Shown here: positions 35,004 to 44,656 of the stretch, one piece after another | Numbering within the stretch: position 1 is the first letter of the stretch | How the letters are laid out: the number at the start of each line of letters is the position of its first letter | Source of the DNA: Ruminococcus albus AD2013 | GTDB taxonomy: Bacteria; Bacillota; Clostridia; Oscillospirales; Ruminococcaceae | Direction of reading: 5' to 3' | NCBI RefSeq assembly: GCF_000526775.1 | Contig: NZ_JAGS01000001.1 | Span: 310,001 to 374,000, forward strand | Length of the DNA: 64,000 bases | The notes under the pieces: generated by a model | Told to the model about the DNA's origin: nothing | What the model saw: the letters and a program-made list of their open reading frames with translations, nothing else | The model's database searches: none | Program-made: the position numbers and the translations under genes

Positions 35004-37172
35004 TTACACAGCAGATCTCATCTTTGTTGTCTCGCGCTGTGCCATTACCAGTTTGTAGTATACTCCCTTTTGGCTCATAAGCTCTTTGTGAGTACCCGTT
35101 TCAGCAAGTCTGCCCTTGTCAAGTACAAAAAGTCTATCCGCGCTTGAAAGCGTTGAAAGCCTGTGTGCTATGGCGATAGTCGTTCTGCCCTCGGTCAGAC
35201 GATCCAGTGCCTGCTGTATCTGTTTTTCTGTTCCGGTATCAAGCGAAGCTGTCGCTTCATCGAGTATCATTATCCTCGGGTCGCGGAGTATAGCCCTTGC
35301 GATGGCTATACGCTGGCGCTCACCGCCCGAAAGCTGAAAGCCCTTGTTTCCGACTTTTGTATTGTATCCATCGGGTAGTTTCACTATAAAATCGTGAGCG
35401 TTCGCCGTCTTGGCTGCACGGATTATATCCTCGAAAGATGCCGTCGGGTCGGCGTAAGCTATGTTGTCGTAAACACTGCCGTCAAACAGGAAAGTTTCCT
35501 GCAATACCACACCTATCTGCGAACGCAGACTGTTCTGGGCGATATTTTTTATCGGCACACCGTCAATGCTTATCTCGCCTTCGGTGCAGTCATACAGGCG
35601 CATGATAAGGTTTATCATGGTGGATTTTCCCACACCCGAATGTCCCACGATGCCTATCATTTCACCCTTTTTGATCTTGCAGGATATCTCTTTCAGAACA
35701 GGGTCATAGGCTTTATAGCCGAAGCTTACGTCCCTGAATTCGATATCGCCGTTTATATCTATCTCCTGCGAATCTTCCTTGTCCATAATTTCCGAACGCT
35801 CGTCAAGTATCTCGAATATTTTTCCCGCCGAAACTGATGCATCCGCAAAAGTTCTTGGAATATATATGAACCAGCTTAGCGGACCGTAAAGCATGGAAAC
35901 ATATGTAGTGAACTGTACCAGCTGACCCAGACTCATGGTCTCACCGAGAACACCTTTTCCTCCGAAGTACAGTACAAAATAATTTCCCGCCGTGATAAGG
36001 AACCATGAAAATGGCATGGTAAGGTACCATATAGTCTCGGCGCGGATATTCATTCTTGCCAGTTTTTCCGAACATTCTTTGTAACGTTCCGCCTCACGCT
36101 TTTCACTGCCGTAGGTCTTAACTACTCGTATACCGTTGAGTATATCGTGCAGAAGTTCTCCGTGATGAGTGCTGTATTTCCATACCCTTGTGTAGTTTAC
36201 TGCCATTATCTCGTTGAGCTTTTTGGATATCATCAGTACCAGCGGTATCGGTACAACTGCCATAAGCGCGAGTTTCGGGTTCATGGTGAAAAGCAGTATG
36301 CTTATTATTATCACCGAGAATATATCTACGATAGCGTCCTTGCCGTTTGCGGTTATGAAGTCCTCCAGTTTAGCTGCATCGTTGGATATTCGGTTTATAA
36401 GTTCTCCTGCCGTGCGGCGGGATATTGAATTCATTGAAAGCTGCTGCGATTTTCTGAACACCGATTCGCGTATATTCCTGCCGATGTTAAGCGATACTTT
36501 AAAGCTGTGCTTCATGTTGAAATAGTTGAATACGCCCTCAATAAGCTTCAGCACCATCATTGATATGCCTATCAGTACTATGCCTGCAATATGCTCGTTT
36601 TTCGGGGTGATATATTTATCTATGAGCAGCCTGTCCAGATAAGGATAGGATACCCATATCGCCTGTGACAGCACTGTGCATACAAGAGCTATTATAAAAC
36701 TCTTGCGGTAGGGGAGTATCATTTTTACCAGTCTTAGCATGGTAGATGTTTTGCTTTTGCAGAAAACACATTCACTGCTTCCTTCCAGCGGCATACCGCA
36801 TTTCGGACATACAGGTTCATCATCACCTGTGTTTTGGATAAGTTCATTAGTACGGATGTAGTGACTAAGCAGCTTTGCAACTTCGCCGTAACGGGGAAAA
36901 AGCTCCTGCGTAAATCCGCAAAGTCCGATGATCTCACCCCCTGTGGTCTTTCCCTGTATCATCGAAGTTCCGACTCCCCGTCGGACAAAAAATTCTGTAA
37001 AGCAGGATATCTTATACACTTCTTCCGCCTTGCCGTCAATGTATATCCTTATATCTTCTTCAGTAACGGAGAATATGCCGTCACATTTATCGCCGCTTCC
37101 CGTGAATCCGAATGGCAGAGAATATACTATCCCGCTGTCATCGTCCGGGGGCAGCTTCAAGATAAGCTTCAT
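35004..37172 (-). CDS. ABC exporter half-transporter with N-terminal zinc-ribbon domain
   Basis: A 722-residue protein. An N-terminal domain of about 145 residues ends in a Cys-rich ribbon (CPKCGMPLEG...CVFC); then six membrane helices (about 160-440) and an ATPase domain with Walker A GHSGVGKST, signature LSGGERQR and Walker B IMILDEATASLD. It should pair with the half-transporter at 38176-40446 as a heterodimeric exporter. The start at 37172 has AAAGGAGG nine bases upstream. Substrate is unknown. Confidence 0.88.
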   Translation of the reverse strand: MKLILKLPPDDDSGIVYSLPFGFTGSGDKCDGIFSVTEEDIRIYIDGKAEEVYKISCFTEFFVRRGVGTSMIQGKTTGGEIIGLCGFTQELFPRYGEVAKLLSHYIRTNELIQNTGDDEPVCPKCGMPLEGSSECVFCKSKTSTMLRLVKMILPYRKSFIIALVCTVLSQAIWVSYPYLDRLLIDKYITPKNEHIAGIVLIGISMMVLKLIEGVFNYFNMKHSFKVSLNIGRNIRESVFRKSQQLSMNSISRRTAGELINRISNDAAKLEDFITANGKDAIVDIFSVIIISILLFTMNPKLALMAVVPIPLVLMISKKLNEIMAVNYTRVWKYSTHHGELLHDILNGIRVVKTYGSEKREAERYKECSEKLARMNIRAETIWYLTMPFSWFLITAGNYFVLYFGGKGVLGETMSLGQLVQFTTYVSMLYGPLSWFIYIPRTFADASVSAGKIFEILDERSEIMDKEDSQEIDINGDIEFRDVSFGYKAYDPVLKEISCKIKKGEMIGIVGHSGVGKSTMINLIMRLYDCTEGEISIDGVPIKNIAQNSLRSQIGVVLQETFLFDGSVYDNIAYADPTASFEDIIRAAKTANAHDFIVKLPDGYNTKVGNKGFQLSGGERQRIAIARAILRDPRIMILDEATASLDTGTEKQIQQALDRLTEGRTTIAIAHRLSTLSSADRLFVLDKGRLAETGTHKELMSQKGVYYKLVMAQRETTKMRSAV

Positions 37173-37208
37173 GTTCATCAGCCTCCTTTGCTGTGGAGTA
37201 ATATAGTT

Positions 37209-37616
37209 TCAGTCTATCCAATAAAATACTAAATTCCAGTCCTTGTCCCAGTGTACCTCGATAAAATGTCCGAACATGAACTCCGGATTTGAAAAGTATA
37301 CCGCTACCGATCTGTCATCCATATCCACCGTGAACGATTCAAATATCAGTCCGTCGCGCATTTCTTCGGGGCTGTGTACAGCAGTCTTTTTAACACCGTA
37401 AAAGTCGTAGAATTCATCGCGGAACATACCCTTTATAAGATCTTCTGAATTCTGTACAGCGTATCTTAGCTTGTCGTAGTAATACTCTGTCAACTCTCTA
37501 TCGGGTATCTTTTTCTTAAAGCTGTACATGAAGTAGGGTTCGGGATCTGAATAAGCGGATAGGAATCTGTTATTGCCCTTTACTATATCGTTTATCTTGT
37601 CCTGGTCAAGTTCCAT
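37209..37616 (-). CDS. Hypothetical small protein in the ABC operon
   Basis: A 135-residue soluble protein I do not recognise. It is acidic, rich in Tyr, Phe and Asp, with no signal peptide or membrane helix. AGAGGAG precedes the ATG. It is placed between a DUF1854-like gene and an ABC half-transporter (17-base and 36-base gaps), so it is probably a cytosolic accessory protein of this exporter. Confidence 0.7.
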   Translation of the reverse strand: MELDQDKINDIVKGNNRFLSAYSDPEPYFMYSFKKKIPDRELTEYYYDKLRYAVQNSEDLIKGMFRDEFYDFYGVKKTAVHSPEEMRDGLIFESFTVDMDDRSVAVYFSNPEFMFGHFIEVHWDKDWNLVFYWID

Positions 37617-37633
37617 TTTTTTCTCCTCTTATG

Positions 37634-38164
37634 TTACGTAAACATCTCCAGTATTGAAAGACTTTTTTTGTCAAGCTTTTGTATATCCTCGCAGAAATAT
37701 TTGTTGCCGTCTGCATCATTTACATACAGATAGTTATCCGAAAGCATACGGAAATTCTGATACCAGTCTTTCACGCATATGGTCTTTTCTCCCGAAGTCG
37801 TCAGCGACTTCACGAATATTGACCCCTGCATATTATCGCGGATATTGTAGATTTTGACTATCTCGGGCATGAAGTATTTGTATTTCAGATAACTGTCGAG
37901 TATACCGTATTGTTCCTCACTGAGGTCAGCCATATCCTTGATAACACCTATCTCCCTGAATTCCTTCTCCTCATTTTCATATGAAAGGCTTATGTATGTT
38001 GTCTTTGAAAAGAAAGGTATAAGCCTTGTGGGGTCGGTCTTTCGGTAGGTCTTTCCATCATATTCAAGGGTCAGAAATCCGCTTTTTTCGTGTGTGAAAT
38101 GTATCTTTTTACAGTCGAGGAGGTTCAGCTCATCGACCTTGTATAACTCTTCGCTGTTAGTCAT
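37634..38164 (-). CDS. DUF1854-like protein in the ABC exporter operon
   Basis: A 176-residue protein resembling DUF1854, a domain that elsewhere accompanies or is fused to ABC exporters. It contains beta-rich stretches and no membrane segment. GGAGG is spaced well before the ATG at 38164, 11 bases after the first half-transporter stop. It probably works with the exporter in the cytosol; the role is unknown. The family label is from memory of context and size and should be treated as moderate. Confidence 0.6.
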   Translation of the reverse strand: MTNSEELYKVDELNLLDCKKIHFTHEKSGFLTLEYDGKTYRKTDPTRLIPFFSKTTYISLSYENEEKEFREIGVIKDMADLSEEQYGILDSYLKYKYFMPEIVKIYNIRDNMQGSIFVKSLTTSGEKTICVKDWYQNFRMLSDNYLYVNDADGNKYFCEDIQKLDKKSLSILEMFT

Positions 38165-38175
38165 GTTTTGCCTCC

Positions 38176-40446
38176 TTAGTTGTTGATGAATCCCAGAGCT
38201 TCAAACTGCATTTTGTACAGCTCAAAATACTTGCCTTTCTTTGCGATGAGTTCATCATGTGTTCCTTTTTCTTTCAATTCACCGTTCTCTATCACGCACA
38301 GCATATCCGCATCACGGAGAGTAGACAGCCTGTGGGCTATGGAGATTATCGTTCTGCCCGCTTTCAGGTTATCTATTGCCGCCTGTATCCTGCGTTCGGT
38401 TCGGGTATCCATTGAAGCAGTCGCTTCGTCCAGTATAAGTATATCGGGGCGCTGTATTATAGCCCTTGCTATGGAGATACGCTGTTTTTCTCCCCCCGAA
38501 AGGGATACTCCGCCCTCTCCGACTTTAGTATCGTAACCATCGGGAAGTTTCATTATGAAGTCGTGAGCGTTGGCAGCCTTTGCTGCGGAGATGACCTCCT
38601 CCATCGGGACATTCGGGTCGGAATATCTGATATTGTCCGCAATAGAACCCATGAAAAGATAAGTTTCCTGCGAAACTATCCCTATGCAGCGCCGCAGGTC
38701 TTCAAAAGCGATATTCCGCACATTAACACCGTCTATAAGTATCTCGCCGCCCGTAACATCGTAAAGCCTTGCCATAAGATTTATTATGGTGGATTTTCCC
38801 GCACCGGTCTTTCCGACGATGCCGTACATCTTTCCCGATTCGACTTTCAGGCTGATGTCCTTTATTATCGGATGTCCTGCTTCGTACTCAAATGTTACGT
38901 TTTTAAGCTCGATATCTCCCCTCATTTTTTCCATACGGACAGGGTCATCGGCTTCTTTTACTGAGGGCAGAGCATCGGTTATCTCAAACATTCGGGATGC
39001 CGCATCCATGCACCTTGCCCAGCGGTCGCCTATCCATGTGAAGAAATTTATAGGCTCATAAGCAAGCTCCGTGTAGGAAACAAGTGCAGTCAGCGAACCT
39101 AAAAGAAGATGTCCCCTTATGACCATCACTGCTCCTATGTAGAAGAAAAGCTTGCTGAATATGCGGTAGAATGTCCATATCAGCGGAATAGTACCCGCAA
39201 TGCGGGAATTGATATTGCTGTTTATCATGAAAGCCGCGCTGTTCTTTTTTGAATATCGTTCCGCTTCGAGACTTTCGTTTGCAAAAGCTTTTACCACGCG
39301 CTGACCGTTCATCGCATCTGAAAGTACCGAGTTTGCCGAGCGTGTTGCCACATCGAATTTGCGGTACAGCTTTCTCTGTGATCTATAAAACCTCGACTGC
39401 ACTATAATTATAAATAGTATAGCCAGTATAAGCCCTATGGAAAGCACAGGTGATAAAGTCAGCATGATAACGGTTATGCCCAGCAGTTTTACTACGTTGG
39501 TCAGACCGAAAGGTACTATATCCGTAAAGAACCAGTATATGTTCATGCTGTCACGGTCAACTCTGGACATCAGTGAACCCGTTTGCTTGCCTGTGAAAAA
39601 ATCAAGGGAGAGTTTTTCCATCGAACTGAATATCCTTATACGAAGTCTGTGCGCCACCTTGGGTACAGTCCTTGAAGTAATCACACCCGATACCACCCTC
39701 ATGATAAGGGATAGTATATCTATGGAAAGTACGATACCTACCATCAGACCAAGCTGACCGTAATGCTTTCCGTCTTCTTTCAGTATGTCGTCGTAAAGCA
39801 TTTTTGTACCGAATACAGGGGTCAGAACTGCCATTACATTGCTTAGCAGTATCGTCAGAAGTATCAGCGCAACAGAACCCTTGAACTCCCCGAAAAGTTT
39901 TAAAAGTCGTCGGAAAGTCGAGCGCCTGTCAACACAATTCGGACAGACTGGTTTGTTAGGATCGGGGTAAGGTTCTCCGCATATGGGACAGTGAGTATGT
40001 TTACCTTCAAGCAGAGAATCGTCTATGGGTTCGTTGGTGATGGTCTTGTTAACTCTTTCGGAAAATTTTTCAAACTTGTCTGAAAATCCCAGAGAAAATC
40101 TCGCTATGGGGAATTCCTCACCATTGGCAGGAACAAGCATCAGTCTGGCTGCATTTGCATATCTGTCAACATAGATCTTTTTTATATCGGCGAGAGGATA
40201 TTCTTCATATCCGCAGGTCTTGAAATCCATCAGCACGGGACGTTTTTCTCCCCGCTTCAGTTTCCCGAATTCTTCATACCCCGAAATGGCAGACAGTGTT
40301 TCTGTGGTGAATGTCAGGTATACATCGATATAATTACCCTCTGCATCTAGATCTGATTTAACGCAGTACAGCAGCTTATCGGTAAATACTCCGCGCTTGA
40401 CGAGTTCATTTTTTACAGGATCCGGCATCACATCAAAGTATTCCAT
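38176..40446 (-). CDS. ABC exporter half-transporter with N-terminal zinc-ribbon domain (first gene of operon)
   Basis: A 756-residue protein with an N-terminal soluble domain (1-150), a Cys ribbon (CPICGEPYPD...CPNCVD, about 153-172), a six-helix exporter domain (about 185-480) and an ATPase domain with Walker A GKTGAGKST, signature LSGGEKQR and Walker B ILILDEATASMD. It is the partner of the downstream half-transporter. Translation starts after AAAGGAGTGAACTGAA. Upstream lie an intrinsic terminator and a 25-codon ORF, suggesting attenuation control, typical of drug-induced exporters. Substrate is unknown. Confidence 0.9.
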   Translation of the reverse strand: MEYFDVMPDPVKNELVKRGVFTDKLLYCVKSDLDAEGNYIDVYLTFTTETLSAISGYEEFGKLKRGEKRPVLMDFKTCGYEEYPLADIKKIYVDRYANAARLMLVPANGEEFPIARFSLGFSDKFEKFSERVNKTITNEPIDDSLLEGKHTHCPICGEPYPDPNKPVCPNCVDRRSTFRRLLKLFGEFKGSVALILLTILLSNVMAVLTPVFGTKMLYDDILKEDGKHYGQLGLMVGIVLSIDILSLIMRVVSGVITSRTVPKVAHRLRIRIFSSMEKLSLDFFTGKQTGSLMSRVDRDSMNIYWFFTDIVPFGLTNVVKLLGITVIMLTLSPVLSIGLILAILFIIIVQSRFYRSQRKLYRKFDVATRSANSVLSDAMNGQRVVKAFANESLEAERYSKKNSAAFMINSNINSRIAGTIPLIWTFYRIFSKLFFYIGAVMVIRGHLLLGSLTALVSYTELAYEPINFFTWIGDRWARCMDAASRMFEITDALPSVKEADDPVRMEKMRGDIELKNVTFEYEAGHPIIKDISLKVESGKMYGIVGKTGAGKSTIINLMARLYDVTGGEILIDGVNVRNIAFEDLRRCIGIVSQETYLFMGSIADNIRYSDPNVPMEEVISAAKAANAHDFIMKLPDGYDTKVGEGGVSLSGGEKQRISIARAIIQRPDILILDEATASMDTRTERRIQAAIDNLKAGRTIISIAHRLSTLRDADMLCVIENGELKEKGTHDELIAKKGKYFELYKMQFEALGFINN

Positions 40447-40481
40447 TTCAGTTCACTCCTTTCTCTTTTTCAAAAAATGGC

Positions 40482-40515
40482 ACAAAAAATCCCCCGACCA
40501 AAAGCTGGTCAGGGG
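40482..40515 (-). terminator. Attenuator-like terminator before the ABC operon
   Basis: On the minus strand CCCCTGACCA / TGGTCGGGGG is followed by ATTTTTTG. It lies between the 25-codon ORF and the first ABC gene. TGACCA of its 5' arm (40506-40511) can also pair with TGGTCA inside the small ORF (40578-40583). Confidence 0.8.
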
Positions 40516-40545
40516 CATAAACGCCGTATATAAGACAGTGAAACA

Positions 40546-40623
40546 TTATAAATCTGTCTCCGCGGAGCGTTTTGCTGTGACCAAATTTCTTTTGAAAACA
40601 TTGTTGTTTATTTTCTTATTCAT
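40546..40623 (-). CDS. Candidate 25-residue leader peptide of the ABC exporter operon
   Basis: ATG at 40623 has AAAGGAG at proper spacing and the frame ends in TAA after 25 codons. The peptide begins MNKKINNNVFKRN and is basic. It sits about 45 bases downstream of a consensus promoter and ends 30 bases before an intrinsic terminator that precedes the ABC gene. The region TGGTCA within its codons can pair with the terminator's 5' arm, so a stalled ribosome could switch the fold. The peptide is too short for homology; support is its ribosome site and layout. Confidence 0.6.
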   Translation of the reverse strand: MNKKINNNVFKRNLVTAKRSAETDL

Positions 40624-40675
40624 TATCAAAAACACTCCTTTCTTTAAATTTCAGATCTGTAAAATCATGTCATTA

Positions 40676-40704
40676 ATTATATACGAAAAATTTATCTTTG
40701 TCAA
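40676..40704 (-). promoter_or_regulatory. sigma-A promoter of the leader-ORF/ABC operon
   Basis: TTGACA, 17 bp, TATAAT on the minus strand. Confidence 0.85.
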
Positions 40705-40859
40705 GGGCTTTTGGAAAATATTTTCTGGTTATCCCGCAGGCACACCAGATTAATTGTTATATAGTACTTTGTGGCGGAGTGTTAAAGAGATAGCCGTGAG
40801 ATATTATGAGTAATATCATGTGTACAAAATTGTTGGCATAATAATAATATATCAGCCGC

Positions 40860-40888
40860 TTGACACGCAGCAAATATGTTGATATAAT
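40860..40888 (+). promoter_or_regulatory. sigma-A promoter of the metallophosphatase gene
   Basis: TTGACA, 17 bp, TATAAT, about 95 bases before the start. Confidence 0.8.
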
Positions 40889-40982
40889 ATATGTATAAGC
40901 AAAGAATTTTATGTATATATTATATGAATAAAATAATTATCTGAAATTCTGTTATCCGCATAAAATGAAAGGAAGTCCGCCT

Positions 40983-43103
40983 ATGGGCAAGAAAAAAAAC
41001 TCTGTTGATACTCAGCTCAACCGCAAGATCAAGGCTGTTGTCGATATGATGTTCGATGATATCTCGTATTCAGATGAAGTCAATGAAGCTCAGCTTAAGA
41101 TAGAAATAGCACTCAATACTGAATTTGATAAGATAAAAGCTGACAAGCACGAGGACGAAGCACTTGAAGAACTGCTTGGAAAATTCGGAAAACTTTCGCA
41201 GATGGCAGAACTTGCAGGATATCCTGCTGACAGTGCTGATAAATGGCGAAAAGAGGGTGAAGCGCTCGCTCTCCCGACGATAAAAAGAGAGATACGTAAA
41301 CAGCGCATAAGGTCATATCTTGTAGCGGCATTCCTGTCGGGAGCGCTTTTGATGATCTTCTGGCTGATACATGACCTTGCAGTGCGACGCCGTTATGTTG
41401 TAGGGGATATCGGATTTATCTCATTCTGGCTTTTGTGCGCGTTTATACCATTCAAACATTTTCTCAGAACTGAGAGATCGGCTGATGGAAATAAGTATGA
41501 CACCGATGCCTATAAATTCCTGCGAAGCCGAAGTGATAAGTATTTAAAGCGTCTGCTGAACAGTATCGCTCTGATGTATGCGATGATATTTATAATACTT
41601 CTTTCAGAGATCTTTTTCTATACTTACAGCAATTCAAAACCCACCGAGTTAAATGAAACTGCATTCAAAAACAGTATAGCTGTAGAGATACCGGTGTTCC
41701 TCGTTTTTAAAAATAACCTCTGTCTGAGGATATTCAGAAGGCGCATCAAAATGCCCGACCATAAGCAGTACGAAAATCACACCAGAGGAATAGCGATTTT
41801 CTCTGCCGTATACTGGATAAGCGCAACAGTTTTCACGATAATGGTCGCTGACAAGGTCATATATCCTTTGAATATTTTACCTGTTGCCGGTGTTCTGTTC
41901 GGGATATCCATACTCATATATGATCTGACCTTGAGAAAAAAGATCACTTATGAGAACATCGTGGTGAACAAGCTGAGGATATCTTTGGCCACATCTGCCG
42001 TTATCGCAGTCGTAGGATTTACATTTTTAAAGCGCGACAGGTGGTACACTCAGACCTATATCAATTCAGTGCCCGTGGTACAGCATAACACTCATAAGAT
42101 CAGCTATGATGAAGATACAGGTATCTATACTATAACCAAGACCACCGATGATTTCAAAATTCTTCACCTGACGGATATCCATATCGGCGGAAGTCTGTAC
42201 TCATACCCCGAAGATCTGAAAGCTCTCCGCGCTTGTTATGCCGAGATCGAACATACACATCCGGATCTTGTGATAGTCACGGGGGATATGTGTTTCCCTA
42301 TGGGCATAATGTCCATGTCGCTTAACAACTCAGCCCCTGTTCACCAGTTTGCGGCTTTTATGCGTAATACAGGTATCCCGTGGGCGTTTACCTACGGCAA
42401 CCATGATACAGAGAGTACGTCAACGCTTAACAAAAAAGAACTAAACGAGGTATACAAGTCATTATCCTATAAAACTTCCGCAAATCTCCTTTATCCATAT
42501 GTTCAGCCTGATATCATGGGCAGGAACAATCAGCTTATCGAGCTTCGCAACTCCGATGGTTCCCTGAACACAGGTCTGTTTCTGATAGACTCCAACGCAT
42601 ACACGGCCGATGGTTTAAATGAATACGATTTTATCCATGACGATCAGGTGAGATGGTATGCTGAGGAAGTCGAGCGCATGAACGCTGAAGCGGGACATAC
42701 CGTTGATTCGCTGTTATTTTTCCATATCCCGTTACAGGAATACAAGACCGCAACGGAGCTTTATCTTGAAGGCAGTGACGAGGTGAAACACTTCTTCGGC
42801 GACAATCCCGGCGATCACGGCGGTGTCACCAATGACCTTGTGTGCTGTTCCGAATATCCCAGCAAGCTGTTCGATACAGCAGTGGAACTTGGAAGCACAA
42901 CGGGAATGTTCTGCGGTCACGACCACTACAACAACGCATCACTTGAATACAAGGGTATTCGCCTGACATACGGCATGAGTATCGACTATCTTGCGATGCC
43001 GGGCATAGCCAAAGAGACTAAACAGCGCGGTGCTGAACTGATAACAATTCACTCCGACAGCTCCTGGGATCTGGAACAGATACCGCTGGAGTCTATAACT
43101 TAG
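40983..43103 (+). CDS. Membrane-anchored calcineurin-like metallophosphatase
   Basis: A 706-residue protein. A charged N-terminal region (residues 1-105) is followed by several membrane helices (about 110-355) and a C-terminal calcineurin-like phosphoesterase domain (about 395-700) with the metal motifs LTDIHIGG, TGDMCFP, YGNHDTES, FFHIP and CGHDHYNN. The start at 40983 is favoured over 40965 because AAAGGA is then about 10 bases upstream. The hydrolase domain most likely faces outside or the membrane surface; its substrate is unknown (phospholipid or undecaprenyl compounds are possible). Confidence 0.83.
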   Translation: MGKKKNSVDTQLNRKIKAVVDMMFDDISYSDEVNEAQLKIEIALNTEFDKIKADKHEDEALEELLGKFGKLSQMAELAGYPADSADKWRKEGEALALPTIKREIRKQRIRSYLVAAFLSGALLMIFWLIHDLAVRRRYVVGDIGFISFWLLCAFIPFKHFLRTERSADGNKYDTDAYKFLRSRSDKYLKRLLNSIALMYAMIFIILLSEIFFYTYSNSKPTELNETAFKNSIAVEIPVFLVFKNNLCLRIFRRRIKMPDHKQYENHTRGIAIFSAVYWISATVFTIMVADKVIYPLNILPVAGVLFGISILIYDLTLRKKITYENIVVNKLRISLATSAVIAVVGFTFLKRDRWYTQTYINSVPVVQHNTHKISYDEDTGIYTITKTTDDFKILHLTDIHIGGSLYSYPEDLKALRACYAEIEHTHPDLVIVTGDMCFPMGIMSMSLNNSAPVHQFAAFMRNTGIPWAFTYGNHDTESTSTLNKKELNEVYKSLSYKTSANLLYPYVQPDIMGRNNQLIELRNSDGSLNTGLFLIDSNAYTADGLNEYDFIHDDQVRWYAEEVERMNAEAGHTVDSLLFFHIPLQEYKTATELYLEGSDEVKHFFGDNPGDHGGVTNDLVCCSEYPSKLFDTAVELGSTTGMFCGHDHYNNASLEYKGIRLTYGMSIDYLAMPGIAKETKQRGAELITIHSDSSWDLEQIPLESIT

Positions 43104-43113
43104 TATAGTCTGA

Positions 43114-43142
43114 TTGACATATTCAAATTCCTGTGATATAAT
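43114..43142 (+). promoter_or_regulatory. sigma-A promoter of cas12f
   Basis: TTGACA, 17 bp, TATAAT, 36 bases before the start. The nuclease gene thus has its own strong promoter. Confidence 0.85.
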
Positions 43143-43178
43143 ATATATGATAAGTTAAATGATATAGAAGGCGGGGTG

Positions 43179-44498
43179 ATGAAACCAATGAATAAGGTCG
43201 TTAGATTAGCATTGATCTGCGAACACTTTGATAAAGATGGCAATCCTGTGGATTATTCAGATGTTTACAAACTTCTTTGGCAGCTGCAGGCGCAAACAAG
43301 AGAAATCAAAAATAAAACCATTCAGTATTGTTGGGAATACAGTAATTTTTCGAGTGATTATTATAAAGAAAATCACGAATATCCAAAGGAAAAAGATGTA
43401 TTGAATTATACTCTCGGTGGATTTGTCAATGATAAATTTAAAGTCGGAAACGATCTGTATTCTGCAAACTGTTCTACTACGACACAGACGGTGTGTGCTG
43501 AGTTCAAAAATTCAAAAAGCGAATTTTTAAAAGGAACAAAATCAATTATAAATTATAAATCTAATCAGCCACTTGATCTTCATAACAAGTCAATTCGTGT
43601 GGAATACAAAGATAATGATTTTTTTGTTTTCCTTAAATTGCTTAACCGTCATGCATTTAAGCGGTTGGGCTACAAGAATACCGAGATATGTTTCAAGGTA
43701 ATTGTGCGTGATAAGTCTACTCGTACTATTTTGGAACGATGTGTTGATCAGATTTACGGAATAAGTGCAAGCAAACTTATTTATAATAAGAAAAAGAAGC
43801 AATGGTTTTTGAATTTGGTCTATGCTTTTGAACCTGATAATGCAAATAATCTTGATCCCAATAGAATACTTGGTGTTGATCTTGGCATACATTATCCGAT
43901 ATGTGCGTCGGTCTACGGCGATCTGCAAAGATTTACGATACATGGCGGAGAAATAGAAGAGTTTCGCCGTCGAGTAGAATCAAGAAAACTTTCTCTGCTA
44001 AAACAAGGCAAAAATTGTGGAGATGGACGTATAGGTCACGGGGTCAAAACAAGAAATAAGCCTGTATATTCAATAGAGGATAGAATTGCAAGATTCCGTG
44101 ATACGGTAAATCACAAATACAGTCGTGCGCTTATCGATTATGCTGTAAAAAAAGAATGCGGAACGATCCAAATGGAAGATCTGTCCGGGATTACGGCTGA
44201 ATCAGATCGCTTTTTGAAGAACTGGTCATATTATGATCTTCAAACTAAAATTGAATATAAAGCAAAAGAAAAAGGCATAAAAATAGTTTATATCGATCCG
44301 AAGTACTCGAGCCAAAGGTGCAGCAAATGCGGTCATATCGATAAAGAAAACCGGAAAACACAATCATCTTTTGTATGCTTGAAATGCGGATTTGAGGAAA
44401 ATGCCGATTATAATGCCAGCCAGAATATAGGCATTAAGGATATTGACAAGATCATCGAAAGTGATCTGTCATCGAAGTGCGAAACTGATGTGAACTGA
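43179..44498 (+). CDS. cas12f1: Cas12f1-like miniature type V-F CRISPR nuclease
   Basis: A 439-residue RNA-guided nuclease of the Cas12f1 group (known members are about 400-530). The N-terminal half holds the FSSDYYKENHEYPKEKD region shared with compact Cas12f1. The split RuvC site is intact: Asp in ILGVDLGIHYP (about residue 231), Glu in GTIQMEDLSG (about 332) and Asp in ENADYNASQN (about 408). The target-nucleic-acid-binding zinc motif is CSKCG...CLKCG (about 382-402). GGEIEEFRRRVESRKLS and NFRDT-like segments agree with Cas12f1 rather than plain TnpB. A CRISPR array with four repeats lies 160 bases downstream, with a tracrRNA-like stretch between. GCGGGGTG precedes the ATG. No cas1, cas2 or cas4 is present. 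Confidence 0.92.
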   Translation: MKPMNKVVRLALICEHFDKDGNPVDYSDVYKLLWQLQAQTREIKNKTIQYCWEYSNFSSDYYKENHEYPKEKDVLNYTLGGFVNDKFKVGNDLYSANCSTTTQTVCAEFKNSKSEFLKGTKSIINYKSNQPLDLHNKSIRVEYKDNDFFVFLKLLNRHAFKRLGYKNTEICFKVIVRDKSTRTILERCVDQIYGISASKLIYNKKKKQWFLNLVYAFEPDNANNLDPNRILGVDLGIHYPICASVYGDLQRFTIHGGEIEEFRRRVESRKLSLLKQGKNCGDGRIGHGVKTRNKPVYSIEDRIARFRDTVNHKYSRALIDYAVKKECGTIQMEDLSGITAESDRFLKNWSYYDLQTKIEYKAKEKGIKIVYIDPKYSSQRCSKCGHIDKENRKTQSSFVCLKCGFEENADYNASQNIGIKDIDKIIESDLSSKCETDVN

Positions 44499-44511
44499 TA
44501 AATTCTTGATA

Positions 44512-44656
44512 ATTCGCACTTTTTCGGGCGGCTCGGCGTCCGTAAATCGAGAAAGTATGAGTAAGTCTGAATCTTATTCAGCATCAGATACACTCGATAA
44601 GGTTAAAACAATACATATTCAATCCATGTATTCAGTTATGCTTGTGTATTTTTGCA
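44512..44656 (+). ncRNA. Probable tracrRNA of the Cas12f1 locus
   Basis: The spacer between cas12f1 and the array has the order expected for Cas12f1 tracrRNA: a GGGCG/CGTCC hairpin (about 44523-44538), a TCGAG/CTCGA long stem (about 44548-44599) enclosing CTGAAT-CTT-ATTCAG, then an ATACAT/ATGTAT hairpin, and a 3' part (about 44618-44656) that is a degenerate copy of the CRISPR repeat. That copy would pair with a crRNA read from the minus strand. Ends are estimates; no separate promoter was found, so it may be processed from the cas12f1 message. Confidence 0.65.

Noticed and set aside
43179..44498. The nuclease as a TnpB of an IS605-type transposon
   Set aside because: No TnpA, no transposon end or omega-RNA layout was seen, while a CRISPR array, a tracrRNA-like region and Cas12f1-type sequence blocks are present.
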